Shown: positions 45,953 through 56,748 of the stretch, piece after piece
Layout: the number at the start of each line of letters is the position of its first letter
How positions within the stretch are numbered: position 1 is the stretch's first letter
Assembly: GCA_024449915.1 (NCBI GenBank)
Contig: JAMZAV010000640.1
Location: 124,001 to 188,000, forward strand
Reading direction: 5' to 3'
DNA: 64,000 bases
Origin: Sweltsa coloradensis
Lineage: Eukaryota > Arthropoda > Insecta > Plecoptera > Chloroperlidae
Translations under genes and position numbers: made by a program
The notes under the pieces: generated by a model
What the model saw: only the letters and a program-made list of their open reading frames with translations
The model's database searches: none
Told to the model about the DNA's origin: nothing

Positions 45953-47082
45953 CTAGGAAACGCTCAGTTGGACGCGTTGATAAGCAAGCACGTGCTATAG
46001 CTAGACCCACATTGCACATTTTTTTTTAATTTTAAATTTGCGACGTTCGCTGTCCACGGGGCCATGTTTCCAATATTATTTATTATTGCCAAGGTATTTG
46101 GGTAAACCTTTACTTTGTGGACAAAGTCCACCAGAGGACCTTGACATCGTTTCCTTGGGAAAACTATTTTAACTCTTGGTAACAAATAATACACTGCTTC
46201 CTCGATAGTATTTTGATTTACTCCTACGTTGCAGTGCATAGTGGCCAGAAACCTCGTTCGACTTTTCATTACCATGGTAATGTTACTGTAGTTAAAATGT
46301 AATTTCCATCTACACTACTTATCGAATCGAAATAAGATTAACATATTCGTGACCAAACAGACATTCTAAATGATTTGGCCACCTCAGATTTTGTCGCCGT
46401 TCAGTTTGAAAAAAAAACTTTTGATTAACTTAACTAACTAACTACTAACTTTGTAACTTTTTGAACGATTTTGCCACAAAACTTATGGCATTCAATCCAG
46501 AATGAAGCTTGGGGATGGTCCAAATTTCAACTCGATCCGATCCTCCGTTTGAACGTTATGGCGAGACATACAATCACGATTAGTTTTAGTGTGGCTTGTT
46601 GGTCTTGTGGTTAGCGTACCTGCTTCCAATGCGGAAGGTCCAGGGTTCGATTCCCGCCAAAGTCAGAAGTTTTTTACGTTCTGATTTGGACTTAAGTCCA
46701 ACAGTTCTTGTATTAGGAGTTTGTAAACGGTGACTTTGGAGCCGTCCTAGCAACAAAGCACATAATAAATTCAGAGTTTTTCTGAATCGGCCTTGTTGAT
46801 TCTGGCGTTGGTCCGCGAGTGTTCGCACTGTCCATACCATTCATTGCTATATTTCGTATTTGAAATATCGATATTTGGTTGGTTTATCGCTCACTCGTCG
46901 ATTGCGTCGGGGCCTACAGGGTTGGCTTGTTCACTTTGATTTTCTGTCCCCCACTGAAAATCAGTTATATATCTAAGTGGGTAGACTATAAATACAATTT
47001 ATTTATTTATTTAAACAAACAAACAAAAAAACAAAACCAGTGACTATTTTTTCCGGCAGAGTCAAATGGAAACGCTCGCTTA
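45953..47082 (-). mobile_element. Helitron-like element (TTAAGCGAGCG family) with nested SINE
   Basis: The minus-strand 5' end AAGCGAGCGTTTCCATTTGA is near 47,082. The 3' end reads GCTTGCTTATCAACGCG, loop, then GAGCGTTTCCTAG at 45,953. The 5' AAGCGAGC pairs with the GCTTGCTT before the 3' hairpin. It contains a tRNA-like SINE at 46,591-47,013. No coding capacity. Confidence 0.75.
46591..47013 (+). repeat. tRNA-Gly-like SINE
   Basis: Head GTGGTTAGCGTACCTGCTTC, then CAATGCGGAAGG and the B box GGGTTCGATTCCCGCC resemble tRNA-Gly(TCC). The body contains GTGACTTTGGAGCCGTCCTA, CACATAATAAATTCAGAG and CTTGTTGATTCTGGCG, and the tail ends ATACAATTTATTTATTTATT. A second full copy at 54,762-55,225 has a verified empty site in copy 1, which shows this family moves. 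Confidence 0.8.
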
Positions 47083-47171
47083 ATAAAAAAGGCATAATGT
47101 GCCAAACATATCTGTATAGAAAACATTGTTTCTTTGATATTGATTGTCTCATTAAACAAATTGTTTAGTTA

Positions 47172-48025
47172 TTGGATGAGCGTAGCGAGCGAAGCGAAGA
47201 TTCCATTTCACTACACTGGAGAAAAAAATCCGGAATGTTTTTTTTTTTTTTTTTTTTTTCTTTTTGTATTTTTGTGTGTCTGTTAGCACGATTCCGGCTA
47301 AACCGATAATCCGATTGCAATGAAATTTTATGGAGACCTTCGAAATCTCTGAACGAAGAACTGCCACGTTTTTGAGAGCAATCGAAAAATTATTTCTGAT
47401 GAAAATCGCAATTTTACGATTTTTTTCGATTTTTTGAAAATTTCTTCGACTTATAACACCTACATGCTTTGTCGGATTTTAATGATTTTTTCACAGAACC
47501 TTAATTTTATGAATTTAGGTACTCATGTGAAATTTGAGCGCGATCGAAAAATTATTTCTCAAGAAAATCGAAAGTTTACGGGTTTTTTCTTTGTTTAAAC
47601 AATTCTTTGACTTATAACACCTACATGTGTACTCTATTATCTGTGCCTACATGCTTTATCCGATTGTTATGATTTTTTCACAGAATCCTTAATTTCATGA
47701 ATTAATATATTCGTATGAAATTTGAGCACCATCGAATAATTATTTCTTATGAAAATCAAAATTTTACGATTTTTTTCTTTTTTAAACGACGATTAATTAA
47801 AAAAATTAAAAATAAGAGATTATTTTTTATTTAATTTAAATTAATTTTTAAAAAATCTTCAATTAAGTAATGATTTTTTCACAGAACAACAGAAAATCCG
47901 CATAAATCTTGGCAACTCAATGCACCAATTACGCTTAACGCCGCTTTATCTTCTGTAATTAATAAGATCCAGGTCCTCTAATTACGCTCATCCAACAACG
48001 CGGCGGGACTTAAGCGTTTTCCTAG
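47172..48025 (+). mobile_element. Helitron-like element (TTGGATGAGC family), copy 2 only
   Basis: 5' TTGGATGAGCGTAGCGAGCG; 3' GCTCATCCAACAACGC, loop, AAGCGTTTTCCTAG. Copy 1 (near 16,926) has only TTAGTTTTTTATC, so the insertion falls between A (47,171) and T (48,026) with no TSD. The interior has three diverged tandem segments built on ATTATTTCT(G/C/T)A(T/A)GAAAATCG and TTTACGATTTTTT. Non-autonomous. Confidence 0.8.
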
Positions 48026-48161
48026 TTTATCATTATTTTGTTCATCAAAATAAAAAGGTTTTAGGTACATTGCAATATGCAAAAGCACAATCCCTAAATT
48101 TGCCAGTATATGATGTGACTGACGGAACGATTTGATACGTTGCACATCTGTCGGCAGTTAA

Positions 48162-48529
48162 GAGGATGGGATAGTCGTGAAATTAAAACCACGCAAAATT
48201 ACAGTTTATTCGTGATATCTCGAGAACAATGCAAAATATCAAAAAACTGATTCTAGAACGAATTGTGGTTTTGTTAGAAAAATATAATGCAAGAAAAAAT
48301 ATTATAATAATCGGTGCGGTTTGTATTTAAGATATAAAATTTAATTAATTACATTTCTAATAAAAAACTTAATTACCATCACATTACAATATTTTTTCTT
48401 GCATTATTTTGCTCTAACAAAACTTCAATTCGGTCTAGAATCAGATTTTAGATATTTTGCATCGTTCTTGAGATATCGCGAAAAGACTGTAATTCCGCGT
48501 GGTTTTAATTTCGCAACTATCCCATACTC
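48162..48529. mobile_element. piggyBac-like foldback MITE, 368 bp
   Basis: Ends GAGGATGGGATAGTCGTG and the complement of GAGTATGGGATAGTTGCG, flanked by TTAA at 48,158-48,161 and 48,530-48,533. The inverted arms run well over 100 bp each (GATATCTCGAGAAC, AATTGTGGTTTTGTTAGAA). Copy 1 is empty (GGCAGTTAAAGATCTG near 17,058). A relative lies at 52,593-52,946. Confidence 0.85.
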
Positions 48530-48654
48530 TTAAGAGATCTGTGCACATATTTAATTGTTGCACTGTTATGTAAGATTGACAGGAACTATTGACACCATTC
48601 CTTATGAATATAACTACGACATGTTACTTATGAAGGAATGGAATTGGTTTTAAC

Positions 48655-49188
48655 TAGGGATGTCAATGATAATTGTATATTGATAATATAGATTATCAAT
48701 ATTATCGTGACGTAAGTGGCTGTATCGCGATAATCGTACAATATCAATATTAGCGATATTGTGATTTAATTGAGTAGTGTATACACGTTTATATGACTAA
48801 CCGACGCTGCTACAACTACGTTTTTCTTCTGAATTCTGGATTTCATGGAATTCCCAGCGTCTCAAAATAAGTTTTTTCTGCTCGCGATCTATTTGACGAT
48901 ACCACTCCCGCCCCCCTTCCCCTCCCATAACACCGCTTACTCTCTCTTGCACACTCGCTCGTGGGAGGGGCCCGTCATAGGTGGAAGCCAATCCGAAGAA
49001 CAGCGTTGAGATGGCGCACAATTCAAATTGACGCAAATGCGAGAAAAACGATTTTTATGCCGATATATCGTGATATGATTACAAATGGCCGTATCGGCGA
49101 AATAATTTTTGAACACAATATTATCGCAATATTATTTTCATTTCGGTGCAATTATCGATACCAATTTTCATATCGTTTCACATCCCTA
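48655..49188. mobile_element. hAT-like element with ATCGAT-type interior
   Basis: TAGGGATGTCAATGATAA at the left and the complement of TAGGGATGTGAAACGATAT at the right. Flanking octamers GTTTTAAC and GTGTAAAC are close but not identical. Present in copy 1. Its interior includes TGGGAGGGGCCCGTC near 48,962. Confidence 0.7.
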
Positions 49189-49360
49189 GTGTAAACTTAA
49201 AAAACCACAATTTTCCAATAAGTCAGCGGCATCTGTCGTGTATCATTTCAATTTGTCATTATTTTGTCTGAAATCTGCAATTAGTTAAACTGATATCCGA
49301 TAGGTAGAGCCAGTGCAGAAGTCTAATAATAGATTCCAGGTTTATTAACTTATATTGTTG

Positions 49361-49854
49361 TAGGGTTGCACAATGTCAATTGACCGGTCAAATACTTTTG
49401 GTCAATTGACTTAAAGATAACATGTGTAGGCCTATATTGCATTTAAAACTTAAAATTATTTGAATTTTTATATTTGAATTTGAATTGTTATGTAAACAAT
49501 AACATTTATTTCTTTCTTTTTCAACTAAAAATGTTTAAATTAGGAAATATTTTATTTTAATTATTATTTATTATGTAGTTATATTATGAATTATAATAGA
49601 CAAATAGAATATAATAGCTTCTGGGTAAGCTGAAGCTGAATCGGAGAAAGAGACCGATGACAGCATCGATGATGATGATGACGATGATGATAATATGCCA
49701 CTTAATATGCATTTAACAAGCTTTTAAATAAAAAAAGCTTTTGTCACCACAAAAAAAAAATATACAAATTATTTAATAAAATAAAATTTATGATTTTTTA
49801 CATTTGACCGTCAATTGACCAAATTTGAATTTGACCGGTCAAATCCCATCCCTA
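49361..49854. mobile_element. hAT-like element, 8-bp TSD, TTGACCGGTCAA ends
   Basis: The TSD TATTGTTG is at 49,353-49,360 and 49,855-49,862; copy 1 is empty (CATATTGTTGAATGAC near 17,851). Ends TAGGGTTGCACAATGTCAA and the complement of TAGGGATGGGATTTGACC. Subterminal palindromes TTGACCGGTCAA occur at both ends. A short frame near 49,630-49,728 encodes an acidic tail with a run of eight aspartates (GAT/GAC repeats), possibly the end of a lost transposase. Confidence 0.92.
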
Positions 49855-50051
49855 TATTGTTGTAAATGACAAACTAAATATTGACATTTGGCCCAATGTA
49901 GATGTAATGGCTTTCTAGAATATGTTGTGTATTTTAACACAAATCCTGACAATGTTACCTATTTACAGCTATGTTTTATCATTTAACTTTTTCAGGAAGA
50001 ACAGACTGGTACCATTTCCATGTCTCTCTTTTATTATGTATGTGTAATATA

Positions 50052-50779
50052 CTAGGAAACGCTCAGTTGGACGCGTTGATAAGCGAGCACGTGCTATAGC
50101 TAGACCCACATTGCACATTTTTTTTTTAAATTTAAAATTTGCGACGTTCGCAGTCCACAGGGCCATGATTCCAATATTATTTAATATTGCCAAGGTATTT
50201 GGTTAAACCCGTGTGTAATCCTTTACTTTGGGGATAAAATCCACCGCCATCTAGAGGACCTTGACTCCTTGGGAAAACTATTTAAACTCTTTGTTGACAA
50301 ATAATAGACTGCTTCCTCGAAAGTATTTTGATTACTTCTAGGTGGCAGTGCATTAGAAACTTTGCGCGTCTTTTCGTTGCCATGGCAACGTTACTTTTGT
50401 TATTATGTAATTTCCATCTACACTACTTATCGGATCAAAATAAAATTAACATATTCGTGACCGGACGGACATTCTAAATGATTTGGCTATCTCAGATTTT
50501 GTCGCCGTTTAGTTTGAAAAAAGAACTTTCGATTAACTTTAATGTAACTTTTTAACTTTTTGAACGATTTTGCTACAAAACTAATGGCATTCAATCGAGA
50601 ACAAAGCTTGCGGATGGCCAAAATTTCAAATCGACCCGAGCCTCCGTCCAAACGTTAGGGCGAGACATACAAACAAACAAAAAAAAAAAAAAAAAAACAA
50701 AAAACAAACAAACAAAAACAAAACCAGTGACTAATTTTTCCGGCAGAGTCAAATGGAAACGCTCGCTTCGCTCGCTTAA
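50052..50779 (-). mobile_element. Helitron-like element (TTAAGCGAGCG family), copy 2 only
   Basis: The 3' end CTAG is at 50,052 after GCTCGCTTATCAACGCG, loop, AGCGTTTC; the 5' end is TTAAGCGAGCGAAGCGAGCG (50,779 downward). Copy 1 (near 18,038) has TTTTATAATAGGTAAATCC, an empty site, which places the insertion next to T with no TSD. Confidence 0.78.
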
Positions 50780-51015
50780 ATAGGTAACATCACGGAACCA
50801 AGAAAGTATCACGTAGGTAGTTTCTGAAAATATGTAAAATTTGAAAGATACCAATGTTAAAATGTTCTTTAATTTCTTATCATTATTTATTTATTTATTA
50901 TTTCTCTTATTCACATTCCTAAAATCTTAACTTATCACTATAATGGTAAAAGTGTATACATAATTTAACTAACACAAAGGTTTACATTAAATAAGTCTTA
51001 TGTCACTAAGTCTCA

Positions 51016-51089
51016 CTCAAGTCTTAATCTTGTTTAGATTGTGATAAGAAGTTCACACTTTTTCATCTAACCTTGCATTCCATAAGCAA
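51016..51089 (+). pseudogene. Orphan zinc-finger remnant, copy 2
   Basis: CTCAAGTCTTAATCTTG then TTAGATTGTGATAAGAAG reads LKS*SCLDCDKKFT, followed by a shifted LTLHSIS: one finger with a stop and frameshift, 5 kb after exon C. The copy 1 equivalent (18,757-18,834) retains the tyrosine codon where copy 2 has the stop. Confidence 0.6.
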
Positions 51090-51194
51090 ACACTATATCA
51101 GATAAGGATTATACTACTTGACAACCTGTATCCAAGTTTCTCAATTTCATTTATCGAGAAACACTCTTGTAGGTGTTATTGTTTTTTTTGGAAA

Positions 51195-51690
51195 TCAATC
51201 CAGAAATGTCAAAATCCATCTCAGCAGCGTATCGAACCCCGGTCTCCCAATTGCCGGTCGGGCGCTTTGACCCCTAAGCTACTAAAATGGTTAAATTCAT
51301 AACATCTGGATTTTTGGTGCATTACGCTTACCGATCTTGCAATTCATCACCATCATCATAAATTGAATCATAGTTTACATTACACAAACCAGTCTGACCA
51401 GATCGTTATTGATTGTGCATGTATGGAATGAATGTACAGCCTATTTTACAATTTATTATTTCTTGTGAGCTTAAATCGCTATGGATTTAGCCCAAAATGT
51501 CAACTACGCGCAAAATACTTGCATCGATATTAAAGTGTATTCAGATCTACAATGTTAACCAACAATCCAGATGTTGTGGAATCGTCTTGGTAGCAAAAGG
51601 GTCAAAGTGCCCGACCAGCAATTGGGAGACTGGGGTTCAATACCCCGCTGAGATGGATTTTTTAATTTCTGGATTGATTTCCAAACAATC
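51195..51690. repeat. Inverted pair of tRNA-like SINEs, copy 2
   Basis: The minus copy (51,195-51,305) carries the complement of GGGAGACCGGGGTTCGATAC; the plus copy (51,560-51,690) carries GGGAGACTGGGGTTCAATAC then CCCGCTGAGATGG. Both are flanked by TTTCTGGATTGATTTCC-type sequence. Together they could fold into a long stem in any transcript. Confidence 0.7.
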
Positions 51691-51889
51691 TGTATCCAAG
51701 TGTAATGTTAACAAAATACAAATTAATTTACTTAAATGTTAATTTTTTTTTTTTTTTGGATTTGCTCCTGGCATGTATAAAGTAGCAAGAGATATCATGC
51801 GGTGTCTGTTGAATGTGTTGTGAGTGTACATTTGGGGAGTCTCCGAGCCAGAGTTGACATGGATGTTGCTGGTAATTAATAAAAGTATC

Positions 51890-52203
51890 ATTCACAACTA
51901 GTTCTAAGGCGTAAGTCGTAAGAAATGCTAGGCGTTTACAACACCCATGCCATTTTTCATTGCTCCTGCGTATTGCGCATATGCGTACAACCAACTGTGG
52001 AATGAAATAAGCAGGAGTGGGGAGTTTCCTTGTTCGTGATTGGCTCGTCGTAAGAATTGGATTTTGGGCAATTCGTTATGACATAAACCTTACGCCTTGC
52101 AGGACGTGTTGTGAACGTTCTGATTGAAACACATACTCGACAATACAAATTAATATGCCTTAGGCCTTGCGCCTTACGCCTTAGAACTATTGTGAATGAT
52201 GCT
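51890..52203. mobile_element. MITE with TTCTAAGGCGTAAG inverted ends
   Basis: ATCATTCACAACTAGTTC plus TAAGGCGTAAG at the left and its complement (CTTACGCCTTAGAACTATTG then TGAATGAT) at the right. The TSD is not clear. Present in copy 1 (about 20,950-21,240). Confidence 0.55.
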
Positions 52204-52259
52204 GAACAAAATATTCAGAAGTTTAAACGTGAGCGAGGGTGCTGAGTTGCAAACCCTAC

Positions 52260-52500
52260 GCATGCTGTCTTAGCCACAAGGCACATAATACATTCCAAGG
52301 TTGTTCCGAATCAGCCTTGTTGATTCTGGTGATGTCCGCGGGGGAATTGTGTCCAGCTTGATTGATCGGTGTTTCCCACTTAAATATGCCAGTATCTAGT
52401 TGGTCATTGTTCGCTCGTCGATGTTGTTGGCGCCTACAGACAGGGTTGGCTTGGTCGGCTTTAAATTTAATGTCTCTTAACTAAAAATCAGATCTGAATA
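52260..52500 (+). repeat. SINE body/tail fragment
   Basis: CACATAATACATTCCAAGG, AATCAGCCTTGTTGATTCTG and GCGCCTACAGACAGGGTTGG match the body and tail of the tRNA-Gly-like SINE (46,591-47,013), without its head. Confidence 0.6.
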
Positions 52501-52592
52501 CAATTTTTTTAAATTAAAAAAATATTTTAATTAATGGACAAGTCATGGAAACTAAACCAACTGTTGTACCCCTTTGTAAATAAGTTTTTTAA

Positions 52593-52946
52593 GAGGATGG
52601 GACAGTCGCGAAACTACAGTTTTTTCGTGATATCTCGAGAACGATGCAAAATATCTAAAAATTGATTCTAGACCGAATTGTGTTTTGTTAGAACAATATA
52701 ATGCAAGAAAAAATATTCAAATAAAATAATTGGTGCGGTTTGTATTTAAGATATGCATTTAATTAATTAAAATTCTAACAAAAAACTTAATTACCATCAC
52801 ATTACAATATTTTTTCTTGCATTATATTGTTCTAACAAAACCACAATTCGGTCTAGAAGCAGTTTTTGGGATATTTTGCATCGTTCTCGAGATATCACGA
52901 AAAAACTGTTATTTTGCGTGGTTTTAATTTTGCGACTCCCATCCTC
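52593..52946. mobile_element. piggyBac-like foldback MITE, 354 bp
   Basis: GAGGATGGGACAGTCGCG at the left and the complement of GAGGATGGGAGTCGCAAAAT at the right; TTAA at 52,589-52,592 and 52,947-52,950. Same family as 48,162-48,529, shared with copy 1. Confidence 0.8.
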
Positions 52947-53052
52947 TTAACTCAATGGGTTAGATATTAAATAAATGGTTTGTACAAAAAAATATACAAC
53001 TTTTTATTAGAGATAACATAATAAAAATAATCATAACAATTACCATAATTAA

Positions 53053-53732
53053 TTAAGCGAGCGTTTCCATTTGACTCTGCCGGAAAAAAATAGTCACTGT
53101 TTTTTTTTTTTTTTTTATGTCTCGCCATAACGTTCGAACGGAGGCTCGGATCGAGTTGAAATTTTGACCATCCGCAAGCTTCGTTCTCGATTGAATGCCA
53201 TTAGTTTTGTGGTAAAATCGTTCAAAAAGTTACATTAAAGTTAATCGAAAGTTTTTTTTCAAACTAAACGGCGACAAAATCTGAGGTGGCCAAATCATTA
53301 AGAATGTCCGTCTGGTCACGGATATGTTAATTTTATTTTGATCCGATAAGTATTGTGGATGGAAATTACATTATAACAAAGGTAACGTTACCATGGCAAC
53401 GAAAAGTCGCACAAGAATTCTGGTCACTATGCACTGCTACCTAGAAGTAATCAAAATACTATCGAGGAAGCAGTGTATTATTTATTATCAAAGAGTTAAA
53501 ATAGTTTTCCCAAAGAAATGATGTCAGGGTCCTCTAGATGGCGGTGGATTTTATTCACAAAGTGAAGGTTTACGCACGGGTTTACCCATATACCTTGCCA
53601 ATAATAAATAATATTGGACACATGGCCCCGTGGACAGCGAACGACGCCAATTTGAAAATTTAAGAAAATGTGCAATGTGGGTCTAGATAGCACGTGCTCG
53701 CTTATCAACGCGTCCAACTAAGCGTTTCCTAG
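53053..53732 (+). mobile_element. Helitron-like element, first of a head-to-tail pair
   Basis: 5' TTAAGCGAGCGTTTCCATTT; 3' GCTCGCTTATCAACGCG, loop, AAGCGTTTCCTAG. Only TTAT separates it from the next copy. Shared with copy 1. Confidence 0.8.
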
Positions 53733-53736
53733 TTAT

Positions 53737-54529
53737 TTAAGCGAGCGTTTCCATTTGACTCTGCCGAAAAAAATAGTCATTTTTTGTTTGTTTGTTTGTA
53801 TGTCTCGCCATAACGTTCGAACGGAGGCTCGGATCGAATTGAAATTTTGACCATCTGCAAGCTTCGTTCCCGATTGAATGCCATTAGTTTTGTGGCAAAA
53901 TCGTTCAAAAAGTTAAAAAGTTACATTAAAGTTAATCGAAAGTTTTTTTTTTCAAACTAAACGGCGACAAAATCTGAGGTGGCCAAATCATTAAGAATGT
54001 CCGTCCGGTCACGAATATGTTAATTTTGTTTTGATCCGATAAGTGGTGTAGATGGAAATTACAAAAGTAACGTTTTCCATGGCAACGAAAAGTCGCACGA
54101 GTTCGCACTATGCACTGCCACCTAGAAGTAATCAAAATACTATCGAGGAAGCAGTGTATTATTAAATTTGTTACCAAATAGTTAAAATAGTTTTCCCAAA
54201 GAAATGATGTCAAGGTCCTCTAGATGGCGGTGGATTTTATCCACAAAGTAAAGGTTTACCCAAATAGGCCTACCTTGCCAATAATAAATAATATTGGAAA
54301 CATGGCCCCATGGACAGTAAACGTCGCAAATTTTAAAATTTAAAAAAATCGCAATGTGGGTCTAGCTATACGGTAGTTTTAGTAGAGATTTGTGGGCGCT
54401 GCCATCTTGGCTGTGACCATGCTGTGACGTCACGGAAGTGCTGCTAGAAACTCGTTTCCACCATGCAGTACATGTTAAGCACAGCACCTTCATGGCGCCA
54501 ACAAAAACAACCGTCTGAGCGTTTCCTAG
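53737..54529 (+). mobile_element. Helitron-like element, second of the pair, with foreign segment
   Basis: Starts TTAAGCGAGCGTTTCCATTT and ends GAGCGTTTCCTAG. About 140 bp before the end (54,374-54,512) replaces the hairpin region seen in copy 1 (23,325-23,362). The replacement carries GCCATCTTGG (YY1-like) and TGACGTCA (CRE-like) strings, whose function is unknown. Confidence 0.7.
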
Positions 54530-54761
54530 TTGTATTCATAATAAATAATAATCTCAATGGGTCGTACATGCAATTGTTATAACAAAATTTTGAGTGGATC
54601 CTCCTCGATTTGTATGTATGTAAACCTTGGTTTCCCTGTTTGTAGCTGGTTCTACCAGCATGAGTGTTTCAGCTCCCTACATCCCCAGTCTAGAGTGGTG
54701 CATTTTTACTTAACGGTTGACGTGCCCTTAAACCAAATAAACCAAACCAAACATCTCTACG

Positions 54762-55225
54762 GCTCGTTGGTCTTGTGTGTGGCTCGTTGGTCTTGTTGTG
54801 TGGCTCGTTGGTCTTGTTGTTATCGTATCTGCTTCCAATGCAGAAGGTCCAGGGTTCGATTCCCTCCATAGTTAGAAGTTTTTTAACTTCTGATTTGGAC
54901 TTAAGTCCATCAGTTTGTGTCTTGGGAGTTTGTAAACGGTGACTTTGGAGCCGTCCTAGCAACGAAGCACATAATAAATTCAGAGTTGTTCTAAATCGGC
55001 CTTGTTGATTCTGGCGTTAAATCCGCGGGTGTTCGCACTGTCCATACCACTGATTGCTATATTTCCTATTAAAAATATCGATCTTTGGTTGGTTATCGCT
55101 CACTCGTCGATTGCGTCGGGGCCTACAGGATGGGCTTAGTCGCTTTGATTTAAAGTCCCCCACTGAAAATCAGTTATATAACTGAGTGGGTAGACTCTAA
55201 ATACAATTTATTTATTTATTTATTG
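54762..55225 (+). repeat. tRNA-Gly-like SINE with triplicated head, copy 2 only
   Basis: The head unit TGGCTCGTTGGTCTTG is repeated three times (about 54,759-54,820) before TATCGTATCTGCTTCCAATG and the B box GGGTTCGATTCCC. The body and tail match 46,591-47,013, ending ATTTATTTATTTATTG. Copy 1 (near 23,608) lacks the element, running straight from ACATCTTACG to TATTGAAAATTG. Confidence 0.85.
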
Positions 55226-55519
55226 AACTTGTTTGTGTTCCCGCGCTCACAGGTCTCTACCCAGCATAGCAGGCGGTGATCTCAGCTCTTCAGCACAACA
55301 ACAAGAAGGCGGTGTTAAGTAAGGTTATAGCGGCCTACACATGCAAGAGGCGTCTCTCAAGAAAAATTGCCTATCATCTTTGTGTAGCTTCCTTTTGTCA
55401 ATCTTCACGTTTTGCATTCATATTAACTTGATTTTGGAATCCTGTAGCTTTTAAAGCAGCGATCCGTGCCGCGCCTAAATAGGTGACCCTAAACATGGTA
55501 AGTTTTTAGGCAGAGGATA

Positions 55520-55960
55520 GGCCCCTATTCTTACGGCATAGGCCTAGGACCGTAAGAATTACTAGAAATTATTCTTACGGTATGTGTTTTCATTGGTTGT
55601 CTCATCACGTGACTCATCAACAGGCGCGCCGTAAGAATAGTGTAGGCCTAGGCCTATAGTAAAGTGCGGCGCACAATTGGCAGAGCATAAGCGTAGCACA
55701 ACGCAAGCGCAACACAAGGAAAAATGCGTGCACAATTGTCATAACGGAAGCGTGGCGTAAAGAAACTACAAGTCTGCAAAGTTTTAGAAGGCTCGTAATC
55801 AGATGACTGCACGTCAACTTTGCGTTTGACATTTCGTCTTTGCATTTGCAGTAGCCTATTTGCATAGAGATGCGGATATTGCCTAGTGCATGGTCATAGT
55901 AGGCATAGACCGTAAGAATCAAGTGCTGCGCACAATTGGCATAGCATAAGCGTAGCGCAA
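55520..55960. repeat. ATTCTTACGG-rich region with a ~75-bp direct repeat
   Basis: ATTCTTACGG or its complement occurs at about 55,528, 55,552, 55,573, 55,629, 55,909 and again at 56,531. GCGCACAATTGGCA(G/T)AGCAT then AAGCGTAGC occurs twice, near 55,668 and 55,928. Probably pieces of one TIR element family; ends not resolved. The long minus-strand open frame across it is made of these repeats. Confidence 0.45.
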
Positions 55961-56305
55961 CGCAAGCACAACGCAAGAAATATAAACAAGTGCACCTGGC
56001 TGCTTGAACACACAATTCACGTATGCATAGCGTAGGCGCGGAAGCACAGCGCAAGAGATGGTTATATTTTATATTTCTTATGCTTGTGCTTGCGTTCAGT
56101 TATGATTGGCCAATAGGAATCCAGAAACAACAAGACTCAACACAAACGCCCATTTTCAGTTAAATCAAATTCACAACTATTGATGTTTGTGTCAGTGTCA
56201 AATTATTAATCATGGACGAACTCACAGAAGACGACGTTATTATCGAGTATGAAGTTGAGTCGACGTCTAGCGACGAGCTGTTGATAATGTACGCTAGGCC
56301 CTAGG
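55881..56305. repeat. Segment inverted between copies 1 and 2
   Basis: It aligns in reverse complement with 24,331-24,722. A 30-codon acidic frame (MDELTEDDVIIEYEVE..., 56,212-56,304) sits at its right edge and is interrupted in copy 1. It could be the first exon of an element gene but has no clear donor. Confidence 0.65.
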
Positions 56306-56748
56306 GCTAGGGTTCTAGGGCTAGGGTAAGGGGCTAGGCCCTAGGCTAGGCCTAACGTTGCTATTTTAAATCTAAAGTACCTACAAAACCTTTAATGTCG
56401 ATATTTTAAATCTGAAGTAGACCTACCTACAAAACCTTTAATGTCGCTATTTTCAATCTAAAGTAGGCCTAGCCCTACCTACTGATCAAAAACTGGGCAT
56501 ACCAAACGAAAAAGTTCCCTCCATGCCGTAAGAATATCCACTCTGAAGTTGGCAAATCCTGGGCTTCGTTTGCTCGGAGTGGATAGGCCTAGGCCCTAGC
56601 TTTGGCCCTAGCCTAGTCGTACGGTCAGCCGTATTACTAGTGACAAGCTAGTGGTACGGTCATCAACGATAGATTCGGCCTCGTCGCGAACGCAATCATA
56701 TGTCAGAGATAAAAAGTGCTAGGGCCTAGGCCTATTTGACTATTGAAG

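Noticed and set aside
55617..56054. 145-codon minus-strand open frame rich in C, L and R
   Set aside because: Built from repeated GCGCAACGCAAGC-type DNA; not preserved in copy 1, and its right part lies in the inverted segment.
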